From Boesenbergia rotunda (Eukaryota > Streptophyta > Magnoliopsida > Zingiberales > Zingiberaceae), in the NCBI GenBank assembly GCA_024364735.1, contig JAGFNQ010006430.1:1-64000 (forward strand): DNA of 64,000 bases, in the 5' to 3' direction. This document shows, in pieces, positions 1-10,347 of this stretch. The notes beneath the pieces are model-generated. The model did no database searches. It saw only the letters and a program-made list of their open reading frames with translations, and was not told the DNA's origin. Numbering within the stretch: position 1 is the stretch's first letter; each line of letters opens with the position of its first letter. The translations under genes were made by a program, and so were the position numbers.

Positions 1-1256
1 ATTCAAACTTCTTGTTCTTTCTGGTCAAGGCTGTGAGTGGAGAGGCTATCCTGGAAAAGTCCTCCACAAATTTTCTGTAATATCCTGCCAGGCCTAAGAA
101 GCTTCTGATCTCACTGGCATTCTTGGGTCTACACCAGTTGCTGACTGCTTCTATCTTGGCTGGATCAACTTGAATGCCTTCTTTGGATACAATGTGACCT
201 AGGAAGGTCACCTGATCTAGCCAAAAACTCACACTTTGAGAATTTGCATAGAGCTTCTCCTGCAGAAGGATCTGCAGCACTATCCTCAAGTGATGTAGCA
301 TGGTCCTCTGGAGTCTGTGAGTATATGAGAATATCATCAATAAATACAATGACGAATTTATCGAGATACTCCCTGAAGATGTGGTTCATCAGCTCCATGA
401 AGACTGCTGGAGCATTGGTTACTCCAAAAGCATTACTACAAATTCGTAGTGGCCGTATCTTGTCCTGAAGGCCGTCCTGGGGATGTCACTTTCTTTAACC
501 TTTAGCTGATGATACCCAGAACGCAGGTCTATCTTCGAGAACACTGTAGCCCCTTTGAGTTGATCAAATAAATCATCTATTCTAGGAAGGGGTACTTGTT
601 CTTGATGGTCACCTTGTTCAGAGCTCTGTAGTCTATGCACAGATGCATAGACCCATCCTTCTCCTTGACGAAAAGTACAGGAGCTCCCCAGGGTGAATGA
701 CTCGGGCGAATGAAGCCCTTGTCTAGTAGCTCCTGGAGTTGCTCTTGTAATTCCTTCAACTCTGCTGGAGACATACGATATGGGGCCTTCGAGACCGGAC
801 CGGTACCGGGCACTAGCTCGATCTCGAATTCCACTTCTCGGTTGGGAGGTAGTCCAGGTAATTCTTCTGGGAACACTTCTGGATATTCGCAGACTACCCG
901 TACATCCTCCTGCTTGAGTTCTTCCTTTGCTTCTGATTCCACTATGTGTGCAAGAAAACCAGCACACCCTTGCTCTAGCATCTGGTGGGCTGCCAAGGCT
1001 GAGAGAAATTTCTGAGTCTTCCTCCTTGGGTCTCCAATAAACTCAAATGAAGGTTCTGCTTCCGGTGTGAACTTGACTTTTCTCTTGCGGCAGTCTATAG
1101 AAGCATTATACTTGCTCAAGAAGTCAATTCCTAAAATGACATCGTAATCCTTCATTTCAAGGACTACCAAGTCACTGTAGAGCTCTCGGTTGGAAATCTA
1201 GATTGATACTGCCCTTAGCCTCTCAGTAGAGGCCATCACTTCCCCTGACGGTAAGG
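1..1256 (-). pseudogene. Ty3/gypsy pol remnant: protease and reverse transcriptase
   Basis: On the minus strand this reads from an aspartic-protease end ([11 protein letters not shown], near 1150-1110) into a linker and then a Ty3/gypsy reverse transcriptase: [71 protein letters not shown] and the catalytic-box stretch FVIVFIDDILIYS (FIDD rather than the usual YVDD/FVDD). The frame is broken at least twice, near 595 and near 420, so no intact protein can be made. The coding continues out of the window at base 1, so RNase H and integrase are not visible. The gag remnant and primer site lie at higher coordinates, as expected for a minus-strand element. Seen: motifs and breaks. Inferred: a dead copy of a Tekay/Del-like element. 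Confidence 0.93.
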
Positions 1257-1259
1257 TTG

Positions 1260-1780
1260 TTAAGAACTTCCTCGTTCAACCTTCCTGGTGGCCTTTATAC
1301 TGTTTAAGTAGTGCTCAGTGATCAAAGCGCTACTTATTAGTTCTTCGGAGGTTTGCAGCCTCTTAACACCGCTAGCCCCCTTTAACGCTATCTCAGGCCT
1401 TAACATCTTGAGCATTAGCCTAACTATCTCTTTTTCTGTGCTAACTAGCTCTGGGCACAGATGAGCTAACCGCTTAAACATCTTCACTGCTTCATCCACG
1501 GATAGTTCTCCTTGTCTGAACTCCGTGAATTCATCATGATGCTTGTTGGTTACTTGCATGTGAAAGTATTCTTCGAAGAACTCAGTCTCGAAGTCGGCCC
1601 ATGTCATCTGGCTGACATTTCTCTTGGCCTTGACTCTCTTCCACTATATTCTAGCATCTCCCGTAAGGCAGAAAGATGCACACTTTATCTTCTCTACCTC
1701 ATGCCAGTCCAGTAGCCCTACTATTCTTTCCAACGTTTTGAACCATGCTTAAGCATCCCATGGTTTGCTTGTGCCTGGGA
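1260..1780 (-). pseudogene. Ty3/gypsy gag remnant
   Basis: The minus strand encodes a retrotransposon gag core: AWFKTLERIVGLLDW, then CASFCLTGDARI, then MTWADFETEFFEEYF, EFRQGELSVDEAVKMFKRL and LRPEIAL. This is the capsid-like region of plant Ty3/gypsy gags. In-frame stops interrupt it near 1766 and near 1645. The reading frame closes at 1260 and protease-like sequence begins almost at once, so the C-terminal gag with its CCHC zinc knuckle appears to be deleted. Nothing else coding is seen between 1781 and the primer site. Confidence 0.88.
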
Positions 1781-2508
1781 AGTTCCCTGGCTTCAGTTTC
1801 TTCTACTGAATGAGGTACGCTTCTTGCCTTACCCCCCTTGCCGGACTACAGATGTAATCGATGGGTCTTCGATCACAACTGGTGCCACTACATTCGCCAC
1901 CGGCGAGGTAATAATAACGACCTGCTGGTTAGCCATCCTAGTGGCAATAACTTGCTGTTGTTCTGCTAACTGTCTCTGTAACTGAGCCACCACGTCTAAG
2001 AGATTTGGTGGGGGTACTGACTCTGTTGCCTCTTGCCCTCTAGGAGCTTGCTCCTCGTTTTGGGCCTTTCTAGGACGTCCTCAAATGTATAACTTAACAC
2101 TTAATGGTAATGTTCCCAAACTTGCTTTAGGATATAACAAGACCTTGGTCTTGATTCATATCTCATTTCTTAGTCCTAGAACTCGTTCTAGGGCTTAGTA
2201 AGACCTTGGTCTTACTCAAAACTTTTATCAAGCACCTTGCGTGCCATAATCCCAAAACTTACTTTTGGGCAAATCAAGTAAGTACTTAAGCATTTCTCTA
2301 ATATCCATTCTAGGGATTAAACATGATTCCGTGATACTAAGGTATTAAACATGCTTCCTTGTTCTATGCACATATGAGTAAGTACTTAAGCATTTCTCTA
2401 TACTGCAATTAAATAAAGGAGCAATAGAAAAACTGAAACTTAAAGCTTTCTTACTTGAAGACGGCAAGGTTGATGCTGATGTGTGTGTGATGCTGGAGAA
2501 TGGGAACT
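1781..2508 (-). other. Leader region of the gypsy element, no intact ORF
   Basis: This stretch lies between gag and the primer binding site on the minus strand. It has a few gag-like N-terminal codons with stops near 1800-2070, then AT-rich sequence in which short phrases repeat (for example 'agtaagtacttaagcatttc' near 2276 and 2370). No intact gene is visible. Confidence 0.6.
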
Positions 2509-2520
2509 GCTCTGATACCA
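2509..2520 (-). other. Primer binding site, initiator Met tRNA (gypsy)
   Basis: The minus strand reads TGGTATCAGAGC, the complement of the 3' end of plant initiator methionine tRNA, two bases inside the LTR edge. It fixes the LTR to its right as the 5' LTR of a minus-strand element. Confidence 0.92.
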
Positions 2521-2747
2521 CCTGTAGCGACCCGCCTTCTCCTGCCTTAGACGGATCGTTACTTAAAAACTTCTCGACTCTAATGCACGACTAAAAATGC
2601 GAAAATCTTTTTTTTTTCTTTTTAATCTATCTAAGAATGATATTCTAACTTAAATAGTCATGCATGATACCATGTCACACTTTCTTTCTCAAAAACTCGT
2701 AAGAAAATACTTATTGAAACTTGCCTCACCCAACTCAGCTTACGGGT

Positions 2748-2780
2748 ATCAGTCGACTGGTACTGTACCAGTCGACTGAT
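2748..2780. repeat. 33-nt near-perfect palindrome with CAGTCGACTG cores
   Basis: Two 16-nt arms, each containing CAGTCGACTG, flank one central T and are exact reverse complements. The same CAGTCGACTG core is paired in the LTRs of the copia elements A and B. Confidence 0.9.
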
Positions 2781-4533
2781 AAGCCTGAAATCTGAAAATT
2801 CAGGTTTCGAAACTTGCTTCAAAAGCCCACCAAACATATAGTTTCGAGCCATATAAAATCATGACACCATTTCTATACTCTATACCAGTTTTCTAAACAA
2901 TTTAGCCAATCAAAACGAATCCATAAACTTGAAATTAGGACTTTTGCGGAATTGAGCAAGTTATGAAAAATCTACATAGACTTTAAGCTAGAGTTTGTAC
3001 CAAACTTAACTTCTAACCATTGAAACTCATCACACAAAATTCTGAAACATCCCTAAGGCATTATCAAATGAGAAAGCAACTTTTCTAAACATACTTAAGC
3101 AATAAAAACTTGATTCAAAAGGGAAATTAATACTATCTTGGCACATGCATCTATTTCTCTAACAAAGTATCAATATTTCAAACTACTCACACTTCTACTC
3201 ATCCAATGCAATCATAAGGATATGTATGCTAAATGAAATGACATGGAATCTTTACTCTAAGAAATTGAGCATGTAAAACTATCCAAAGCTTAAATGTTCG
3301 CTAAACTCCTTAAAGCAAGAACTTGAAATTTGAATAAACTAAAACATTGTAATTCAAATAACTAAATTGTCTCGTCTCAAGGATCTCTCCAAAATCAGCC
3401 ACCACACACACTTTACTCAGCACCGCCTCGTCGCCTTCCTTCAGAATTGCTTGCCTTTACCTTTATCTGCAGTAAGAGGAAATGCAACTAGTAAGCAAAA
3501 AGCTTAGTAAGTACTATCTAGCTCACAAAATCTCGAAATGTGCAAACATGCTTCTTGATCAATATGAAAATCATATGAGATACTTATATGCTTGAAAGAA
3601 AACTAAGAACATGTATAACTCAAAACATGCATACTCAAGCATTAATAAATCTCAATTAACTTTTCTTGGCTCAACTTGAAACTTTAGCTATTCTTTAACT
3701 TTTTGAAAACTTTCTTAAACTTTAGAAACTTTGCTAAAGCATATACTTGAAAATAATAATCACTTGGATCTACTGAAGACGTAAGTACCATCTCATGCGC
3801 GTTCCCTAAAAGGTTGGGGTAGCGAGCCACCAATCCTAATAGAGCAGACCTTGGTCTACCAGGGCCAAGACCTTGGAATTGGACACCTGGATTTCTTTAA
3901 CGACGCCCTTGGACGCCGGGTACTGGCCTTAGAAAATAAAATAGCTTTTCTTTCTTTTCTTTCTTATCTGTAAATGCCTTGGTATTTTCTCGAGCACCTT
4001 GCATGCTAAAATCCCTAAGTCTTGACTTTTGGGGATTTCTTAAGGCCTTGGCCTTTTCTTTTCTTATCTTTATCTTCTCTTTTCTTTTCTCATAACTTTC
4101 TTAGCCCCTAATCTCACATAGGGTGCTTTATCAAACTTATACAAGCATATAATGAACTAAGATCACATGCAAAAACTTAAACAAAAAGGAAATATCTCTT
4201 TTAAAAACTTTTAAGGGAAATTCTTGCGGAAAAACCGCCTCTTACTGCAGGTGAGCAGTACTTACATTGGTTTCCTTGAACTTACAACCAAAATTGACGT
4301 CGAGGGCTCGGGAGAAGCTTGAAATCTCTACGAACCGTCCGCGCCTACGTGTTCTTCTCGTCGATACGGACGAAACGTTCCGTCTCCTTGGTTCCCTCTT
4401 GGCCGGCGCCCCCTTGGAAGAGGAGAGGAAGGCTTGGGAGGTGGCGTGCGTGCGTGAGGAAGAAGAGAGACGGTGCGCGTGGGGTTTGGGCGAGAGGGTT
4501 TGAGAGAAATAAAAACTTCTCCCTTTAATTTTC

Positions 4534-4541
4534 TATTTATA
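4534..4541 (-). promoter_or_regulatory. TATA box of the gypsy LTR
   Basis: The minus strand reads TATAAATA about 295 bp inside the 5' edge of the LTR, the normal distance for a plant LTR promoter. It drives towards gag. Confidence 0.6.
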
Positions 4542-4613
4542 CTCTCTTTATGGAAAAAAACGTAACTACTTCATTAACTTATTTCTCTCCACCTTTTGTT
4601 GTGCTTGATACCC

Positions 4614-4667
4614 TAGCCCAGCCGGTCGCGCGCGCGTCTGGTCTCGTGGTGGTCGCGGGTTCGAACC
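4614..4667 (+). promoter_or_regulatory. tRNA-like A-box and B-box pair inside the gypsy LTR
   Basis: TAGCCCAGCCGG at 4614-4625 fits the Pol III A-box consensus TRGCNNAGYNGG, and GGTTCGAACC at 4658-4667 fits the B box. The spacing is tRNA-like. No complete cloverleaf was seen, so this may be a tRNA or SINE relic. It faces opposite to the LTR promoter. Confidence 0.45.
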
Positions 4668-4835
4668 TCCTGTTGCCCTTAAACGTTTTTCCTTTTTTTA
4701 AAAATACTAAACGGACTCGGAAAATTCCATAAAAATATTCTAAAAATTCCTAAAAATATCTAGAATATTTCTAAATCATTTTTAAATGGTTCTAAGGACT
4801 TTAAGAACTAAAAATGGGAATTTTGGGGCGTTACA

Positions 4836-5069
4836 GATGTCATGTTCATATGATACATATGCTTGTTTTGTCATGCCCTAGATTTATCATATGTCTTCAT
4901 ATGCTTTCAAAATTCAATCAAATATTTTGTTGTTTCGAAAAACCCCTAGGGTTGATGGGGAGTATGGTTAAACTTAACAACCCGTCTACACCCTTTTCGG
5001 TGTTTGACAAAGGGAGAGAGTGAGGTTGGTTAAGTTTAGGATGATCATGTTGTAGGGGGAGGATCCTAA
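4836..5069 (+). other. 3' non-coding region of Sirevirus-like element C, left piece
   Basis: This non-coding DNA contains purine-rich runs (AGGGAGAGAG, TAGGGGGAGG) like those before the 3' LTR of Sireviruses. Removing element A joins it at CCTAA to 18995-19080, which leads into a polypurine tract and the LTR of element C. The last five bases (5065-5069, CCTAA) are the left target duplication of element A. Confidence 0.65.
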
Positions 5070-5441
5070 TGTTGAGGCAATCGGCCCTTAAATGATTGGA
5101 AGATCATGGTTTTGATGTGTGGGTGAATAGGTTTAAAGTTAGAGTGTTATGTTGTATTTGATTTGTGTGATTGAGTTTGCAGGATTTGGAGAATCACACT
5201 TGGTGGACCTATCCGGGGGACGAGAGCCGAGGGAGGAGAGCTCCAAGGGCAAGCCGGGAAGTGGACTTCAAAGGGCACACGTGAAGGGTGGCATGGAGGC
5301 AAGCCAAGGGAAGGCTTGCATGCGCATCCGAGGGACGATAGCCAGAGGAAGAGGACTTCAATGGGCGAGCCAAGGGTGCAGACCTGAAGGCACACGCGAA
5401 GGAGAAGGTTTGGAGTGGCTGGAGCTGAGCTGGGAGGCAGG

Positions 5442-5629
5442 GCAGTCGACTGGCCCAGAGGCATTCGACTGCCAAAACCGACAGAATGTTCGCAGCTTCG
5501 GATCAGTCGACTGGCCTTGTGGCAGTCGACTGGTATACCCCAAAGCTAGCCGTTGGCTAGCTGTTGGCTAGTCGTTGGCCGACATTTAATGTCGGGCCAG
5601 TCGACTCCCCTCGGGGCAGTTGACTGGTG
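5442..5629. repeat. Paired CAGTCGACTG palindromes upstream of the LTR TATA box
   Basis: Six CAGTCGACTG-type sites, some decayed (ATTCGACTG, CAGTTGACTG), occur in three pairs near 5443-5472, 5503-5533 and 5595-5627. Within a pair the flanks are complementary (CCAGTCGACTGGCC with a G/C-rich partner). The TATA box is about 40 bp downstream. Confidence 0.85.
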
Positions 5630-5665
5630 CGGGTCTGGACAGACTGCGAATCTGTCCTTTTCACC

Positions 5666-5673
5666 TATAAAAG
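5666..5673 (+). promoter_or_regulatory. TATA box of element A 5' LTR
   Basis: TATAAAAG in the context CACCTATAAAAGGAG. The same box is at 18636, 29094 and 42311 in the sibling LTRs. Confidence 0.8.
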
Positions 5674-6023
5674 GAGATCCTCGTTACACGTGTATGTACA
5701 GTTTCGTACAGTAACGAAGTGCTGCCCAATTGTAGAGTGATCATTGCTTCCTCCATCATATTTCTGCATCTGTAAAGAGGAAGCTTTTGCTGTAAAGGTT
5801 TCTCCACCTCAAGGAGGCTTTTCGATAGTTAAAAGTAGTGCTCGTAGCGTGGATCCTTGGATTAGTCACCCATCTGGGTGGATACCAAGTAAAAGAACTT
5901 TGTAAGCATTGTTATTTCTTTTGCATATTATTTCCGCTGCGCTAACAACTTTGTAGAGATCAAAACGATCAAAGAAAGTGCATTCACCCCCCCCCCTCTG
6001 CATGCCTACACCAATCCTTCAAT

Positions 6024-6035
6024 TGGTATCAGAGC
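6024..6035 (+). other. Primer binding site of element A
   Basis: TGGTATCAGAGC, complementary to initiator methionine tRNA, two bases after the LTR end. Confidence 0.95.
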
Positions 6036-6078
6036 CGGTGCGTTTCGGAAGATCTAACAGTCAACCGGAGCAATTGTA

Positions 6079-7737
6079 ATGGCGTTTCAAGAGGGATACT
6101 CCACCGCACGACCATCATTCTTCGACTGCAACGACTTCGCGTACTGGAAAGGTAGAATGCAGTACTATCTTATGAATGACATAGAAACCTGGATAAGTGT
6201 TGCAGATGGCTTCGAGGCGCCCGTCGATGAAAGAGGAGACCCTACACCTATGAGAACATGGTCAAAGGAGGTGATGAAAAGGGCGCAGTCAAATGCCAAG
6301 GCCACCACCACACTGCAATGCGGGCTCTCAAAGGAGCAACTGAACAAGGTGGGGCCGTTCAAGAGCGCCAAAGAACTATGGGACAAGTTGGTAGAACTGA
6401 ACGAAGGGTCAAACGAGTCCAGAAGAGCCAAGAAGGACTTGTTGGTGGCCCAACTGCAATCCCTCTCCATGAAGAGCAACGAGACAGTCAGTCAGCTGCA
6501 TGGAAGGGTAAAGGAAGTGATCAACGAGCTCCATGTAATTGGAGAGAAAATCAAAAACTGGGACATCGTCAGGTATGTCTTACAAGCCTTCCCGAGAACC
6601 ACCCTGTGGGCATCCATGGTTGATGCTTACAAGGTATCGAGGGACTTATCTTTAGTTAAATTGGACGATCTATTTTGTGAATTTGAACTGCACGAGCAAG
6701 CTAACATTTCGGCAAAAGAGAAAGGTATTGCTTTTGTTGCAGAAAAGGAGAAGAAGAGGAGAAAGGAGAAGAAGAAGGTGATCTACTCATCATCCTCGGA
6801 CTCAGAGGAGTCAAGTGCCTCTATGGACAGTGACCAAGAGGCCTTTATGGTAAGAAAATTTCGTAAAGCATTTAAAAGTTTTTCTAACAAATCATATGCT
6901 AGGAAAGGGGCCAAAGGTAAGGGTAAGGCCAAGGAGATAATCTGCTACAACTGTCACCAAGAGGGACATAGGAATAACGAGTGTCCCCAGTTGAAGAAAA
7001 GGGAGGATAAGAAGGAAGAGAAGAAGAAGAGTGACAAGAAGAAATCAAACGGAAAGGAGAAGAGTGTCACGAACCTCAAGTCGACTTGGGATGATCCCTC
7101 ATCCTCAGAGGAAGAAGAAGAGCAAGTCTCCCACTTCGCTCTTATGGCACAAGATGAATCAGACTCATCAGACGATGAACGAAGCTCAAGCAGTGAAGAT
7201 GAGAGCTCCTCCACTTCATCATCAGAGTCAGAAGCTTCGGTAAGTATGGTATACCACTTACCCTCCTCTACCTTAGTGAAAATAATTTTTAGCACAAATA
7301 TGGATTTAGCTAAGGCTAGATGTAGAATTAAGGATCTTAAGGAAGAAATTGCCATGCTTAGAGTAGAAGCTATTAAACTTAAAGATTTGCATGCTAGCTC
7401 TACCTCTTCACATGTTTCACATATTGAAAATGAAAATAAGGAGTTAAGGAATCAAGTAGATGACCTCACAAAGGCCCTTAGGAAATTTCAAGTAGGATCA
7501 AGTAACCTTGATATGATCATCAACAGTCAAAGGGTTGTATATAACAAGGTCGGATTGGGTTATAGACCTAAGACCAAGGAAGTAGCATTTGTCTCACTTA
7601 CCGGTAGGATTGGTGCATCTAAGAGACTAGGGGCAAAGGGAACCACAAAGAAGGCATGAGTACCTAAGAAATTTTTAAATGATGCTTATGGATCAAAGAT
7701 ATGGGTACCAAAAGAGCATGTTTTTCATGTTGTCTAG
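6079..7737 (+). pseudogene. Copia gag (Sirevirus-like) of element A
   Basis: The ORF starts MAFQEGYSTARPSFFD, 43 bp after the primer site. It carries the copia gag core (YWKGRMQYYLMNDIETWISV; ELWDKLVELNEGS; VRYVLQAFPRTTLWASMV), a lysine-rich stretch, a serine/glutamate tract, and one intact CCHC zinc knuckle at about residues 289-302 (CYNCHQEGHRNNEC). A C-terminal heptad-like, Glu/Lys-rich part near residues 410-470 could form a coiled coil. A TGA at 7657-7659 replaces the Trp codon present at the same place in element B. Beyond it the frame continues to a TAG at 7735-7737 that both A and B share, which looks like the natural end of gag. Confidence 0.92.
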
Positions 7738-9068
7738 GTAAAGGTGAAGGAGGCCCCAACTTTGTGGATAGTAGATAGTGGATGCTCAAGACACATGACC
7801 GGGGATGTGAGCAAGTTCACCACTATTAGCTACCTAAGAGAAGGGACGGTCTCCTTTGGGAATAGTGGAAAGTTTAGGATCATTGGTAGGGGCACAATTG
7901 AGGTATCTCCCACTATTTCGATTCATAAAGTACTTTTAATTAAGGATATGAAGTTTAATTTATTAAGTGTAAGTCAACTATGTGATGCCGGTTTTAGAGT
8001 AGAATTTCATGCTAAGAAATATGTAATAAGGCAAAGTGAATCAAACACTATCAAATTAGAAGGGTTTAGAGAGGCAAACCTATATTATCTTGATCTATCT
8101 TATGCTACTAACAATGTTGTTAAGTGTCTCATGTCTAAAGAAGAAGAAGGGTGGTTGTGGCACCAAAGACATGGACACATCAATATGAGGAACATTGCAA
8201 GAGTGGCCAAGGAAGAATTGGTGAAGGGGCTCCCAATGATCAAGTAGGAAAAGAACAAGTTGTGTGATGCATGCCAAGAGGGTAAGCAATCAAAAGCATC
8301 ACACAAAGGTAAAACTCTAATTACCACCTCATTACCTTTAGAACTCTTGCATATAGACTTGTTTGATTGCCATAGTACTCCATCACTTGTAGGGAGTAAG
8401 TATTGCTTAGTGATAGTAGATGACTTTTCTAGGTTTACTTGGGTCTATTTCTTGAAACATAAGGATGATACCCTAGATATCTTTACAGGATTTAGTAAAA
8501 GGGTAGAAAACGAAAAGAACATCAAAATAAACCGAATTAGGAGTGACCATGGTGGGGAGTTCCAAAACGCTAGCTTCACACAATTTTGTGTTGAAAATGG
8601 GTAGCATGAGTTTTCATGCCCAAGGACTCCTCATCAAAATGGGGTAGTTGAGAGGAAAAATCGAGCTCTACAAGAAGCTGCTAGGACTATGCATAATGCA
8701 TACTCTCTTCCTAGCTACTTTTGGGCCGAAGCGGTTAACACCACTTGCTATATCCTGAACCGGGTGTTGGTACATAGGTTTTTAAGAAAAACACCCTTTG
8801 AACTTTGGAATGGAAGGGTACCCCAAGTCCACTATCTTAGAGTCTTTGGATGTAAAGTCTACATCTTAAACACCAAAGACGACCTAAGAAAATTTGAGTC
8901 AAAAGCCGATGAAGGGATCTTAGTAGGGTATTCATTGACTAGTAGGGGTTATAGAGTGTACAACAAGAGGACAAAAGTGATTGAAGAGTCCTCAAATGTC
9001 AAATTTGATGAAACCACGAGTACTTACCCTAGAAAGGCTTCTATTGATAAGGATATAGAAGAAGCCTA
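7738..9068 (+). pseudogene. Copia protease and integrase of element A
   Basis: After the shared TAG the same frame gives an aspartic protease with the active-site stretch WIVDSGCSRHMTGD, then a zinc-binding integrase start (WLWHQRHGHINMRN ... CDACQEGKQSKASH) and the integrase core: HIDLF, VDDFSRFTWVYFL, IRSDHGGEF and NGVVERKN supply the D, D and E residues. In-frame stops at 8246-8248 (TAG) and 8602-8604 (TAG) interrupt it, and it closes with TAA at 9067-9069. It cannot be translated intact. Confidence 0.92.
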
Positions 9069-9069
9069 A

Positions 9070-9705
9070 CCCCTTGCCCAAAGAATCCAAGACCTACATT
9101 TGGAGGGCAATGATCAAGGGGGAGTAAGAAGTACCCTAGAGGATGAGGAAGAAGGAGTAAATGAACCCACAACCTCTAGACCCTTGAGACATCACCATGA
9201 TCATCCTATTGACCAAATCTTGGGTGATATCACTCAAGGAGTAAGGACTAGGTCCTACTTTAGGGATCAAACTAGTCAAATAGCTCTAATCTCCCAATTA
9301 GAACCCAAGACCATTGATGAAGCATTGGGAGATGCTGATTGGGTTTTGTCCATGCAAGAAGAGCTAAACCAATTTGAGAGGAGTGAAGTTTGGGAGTTAG
9401 TTCCTAGGCCCAATGACTATACTATTGTAACCATTAGATGGGTCTTTAGGAACAAGTTAGATGACCAAGGTAAAATCACTAGGAACAAGGCTAGATTAGT
9501 GGCTAGGGGGTTTAACCAAGTTGAGGGATTAGATTATGATGAGACCTATGCCCTTGTAGCTAGGTTAGAATCAATTAGAATTCTACTAGCCTATGCCGCT
9601 CACATGGGTTTCACACTTCACCAAATGGATGTGAAGTCGGCATTCCTAAATGGGATCATTAAGGAAGAGGTTTATGTAGAACAACCCCATGGGTTTGAGG
9701 ACCCT
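9070..9705 (+). pseudogene. Copia reverse transcriptase, N-terminal half (element A)
   Basis: The frame restarts after the stop and encodes the copia RT start: [58 protein letters not shown] and [20 protein letters not shown]. It is cut after EQPHGFEDP by the CACTA insertion at 9706. The reading resumes at 15956 in the same protein region ([20 protein letters not shown]), as shown by comparison with element B. Confidence 0.93.
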
Positions 9706-9945
9706 CACTACAAGAATTTTTGCAATCAACAACGCCCAATTGACAACGTTTTTTAAAAAAAACGTTGTCTTTTTTTGTTTTACAACGTTTTTAGTGAAAA
9801 ACGTTGTCTATGTGCTTTACTTTTTAATAACGACAACGTTTTATAATGATGCGATGTGTTTAGTGTTGTGGTTTCGGATGAAAGACAATGCTGTTACAAA
9901 AGCGTTTTTTAAAAGCGTTGTTGTATTTCCCGCTAAAATAAAAAA
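9706..9945 (+). repeat. 5' terminal and subterminal repeats of CACTA 1
   Basis: After the CACTA end, the motif ACAACG(T/C)TTTTT and its complement AAAA(A)CGTTGTC recur about every 20-40 bp. In the CACTA superfamily such subterminal repeats are the binding sites for the element's accessory protein. Confidence 0.85.
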
Positions 9946-10239
9946 CACATCCCCTCCCTCCACCTCGCTCATTGCCAACCCTCGGCGACTCGCGAAAAAT
10001 CTCTCCTCGCTTCTTTTCTCCGCGAAATATCTCCCTCCACCTCCCTCATTGCCACCTCCCTCGTCCTCTCCTCTCCACGAAATCGACATTGTGTACGATC
10101 TGGTGAACATACATCTTCTCCTAGCTCACCACCAAGAAGTATCCTCCACGAGCTCTTCGTCCGTCGAGTGGAAACTGAACCCTAGCGGCAGCATCACGAC
10201 GCTCGCCACTACCCTCTCCATCTCTCTCTCTCGCAGTAA
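9946..10239 (+). promoter_or_regulatory. Leader shared by CACTA 1 and CACTA 2
   Basis: This C/T-rich, 5'-UTR-like segment (CTCCCTCCACCTCGCTC ... CTCTCTCGCAG) is nearly identical to 21652-21951 in CACTA 2, then the two diverge completely. It is well placed to act as promoter and leader for the captured genes. No clear TATA box was found. Confidence 0.6.
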
Positions 10240-10347
10240 ACCCTAATCCTTTCCCCTTCCTCCCGATCGAACGGGAACGATAAATCTCAGACGCCCGTCG
10301 TTGCCTCCGCCCATCCCACACTTATCCCTTGTTGAAGAAGAGCAAAG

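Larger units (their letters stand above)
2523..4835 (-). repeat. 5' LTR of the minus-strand Ty3/gypsy element (about 2.3 kb)
   Basis: The plus strand starts TGTAGCGACCC and ends GGGGCGTTACA, so on the minus strand the LTR runs TGTAACGCCCC to GGTCGCTACA, with the usual TG...CA ends. The primer site is directly inside it. At 2313 bp it fits the long LTRs of Tekay/Del-type elements. The five bases outside, GATGT at 4836-4840, would be one target-site copy; the partner lies outside the window. Short plus-strand ORFs inside it (4267-4732) look like chance reading frames. Confidence 0.88.
5070..6021 (+). repeat. 5' LTR of element A
   Basis: It starts TGTTGAGGCAATCGG, ends GATCC-like TCCTTCA and is followed after two bases by the primer site. 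The 3' LTR is clearly its copy with scattered substitutions. ORFs on both strands here (5147-5571) recur in every LTR copy and code for nothing recognisable. Confidence 0.95.

Noticed and set aside
4605..4680. A functional tRNA gene
   Set aside because: A and B boxes are present, but I could not fold a full cloverleaf with acceptor stem and anticodon.
4267..4732. Short plus-strand ORFs in the gypsy LTR
   Set aside because: No domain; opposite to the LTR promoter; overlaps TATA and Pol III-like boxes.
5147..5571. Long ORFs on both strands in the LTRs of A and B (also 18117-18541, 28711-29070, 41807-42596)
   Set aside because: They lie over U3 and palindrome pairs, repeat in every LTR copy, differ in length between copies and have no recognisable domain.
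6165..7355. Minus-strand ORFs opposite gag of element A
   Set aside because: Shadows of the gag codons; mirrored in element B without independent conservation.
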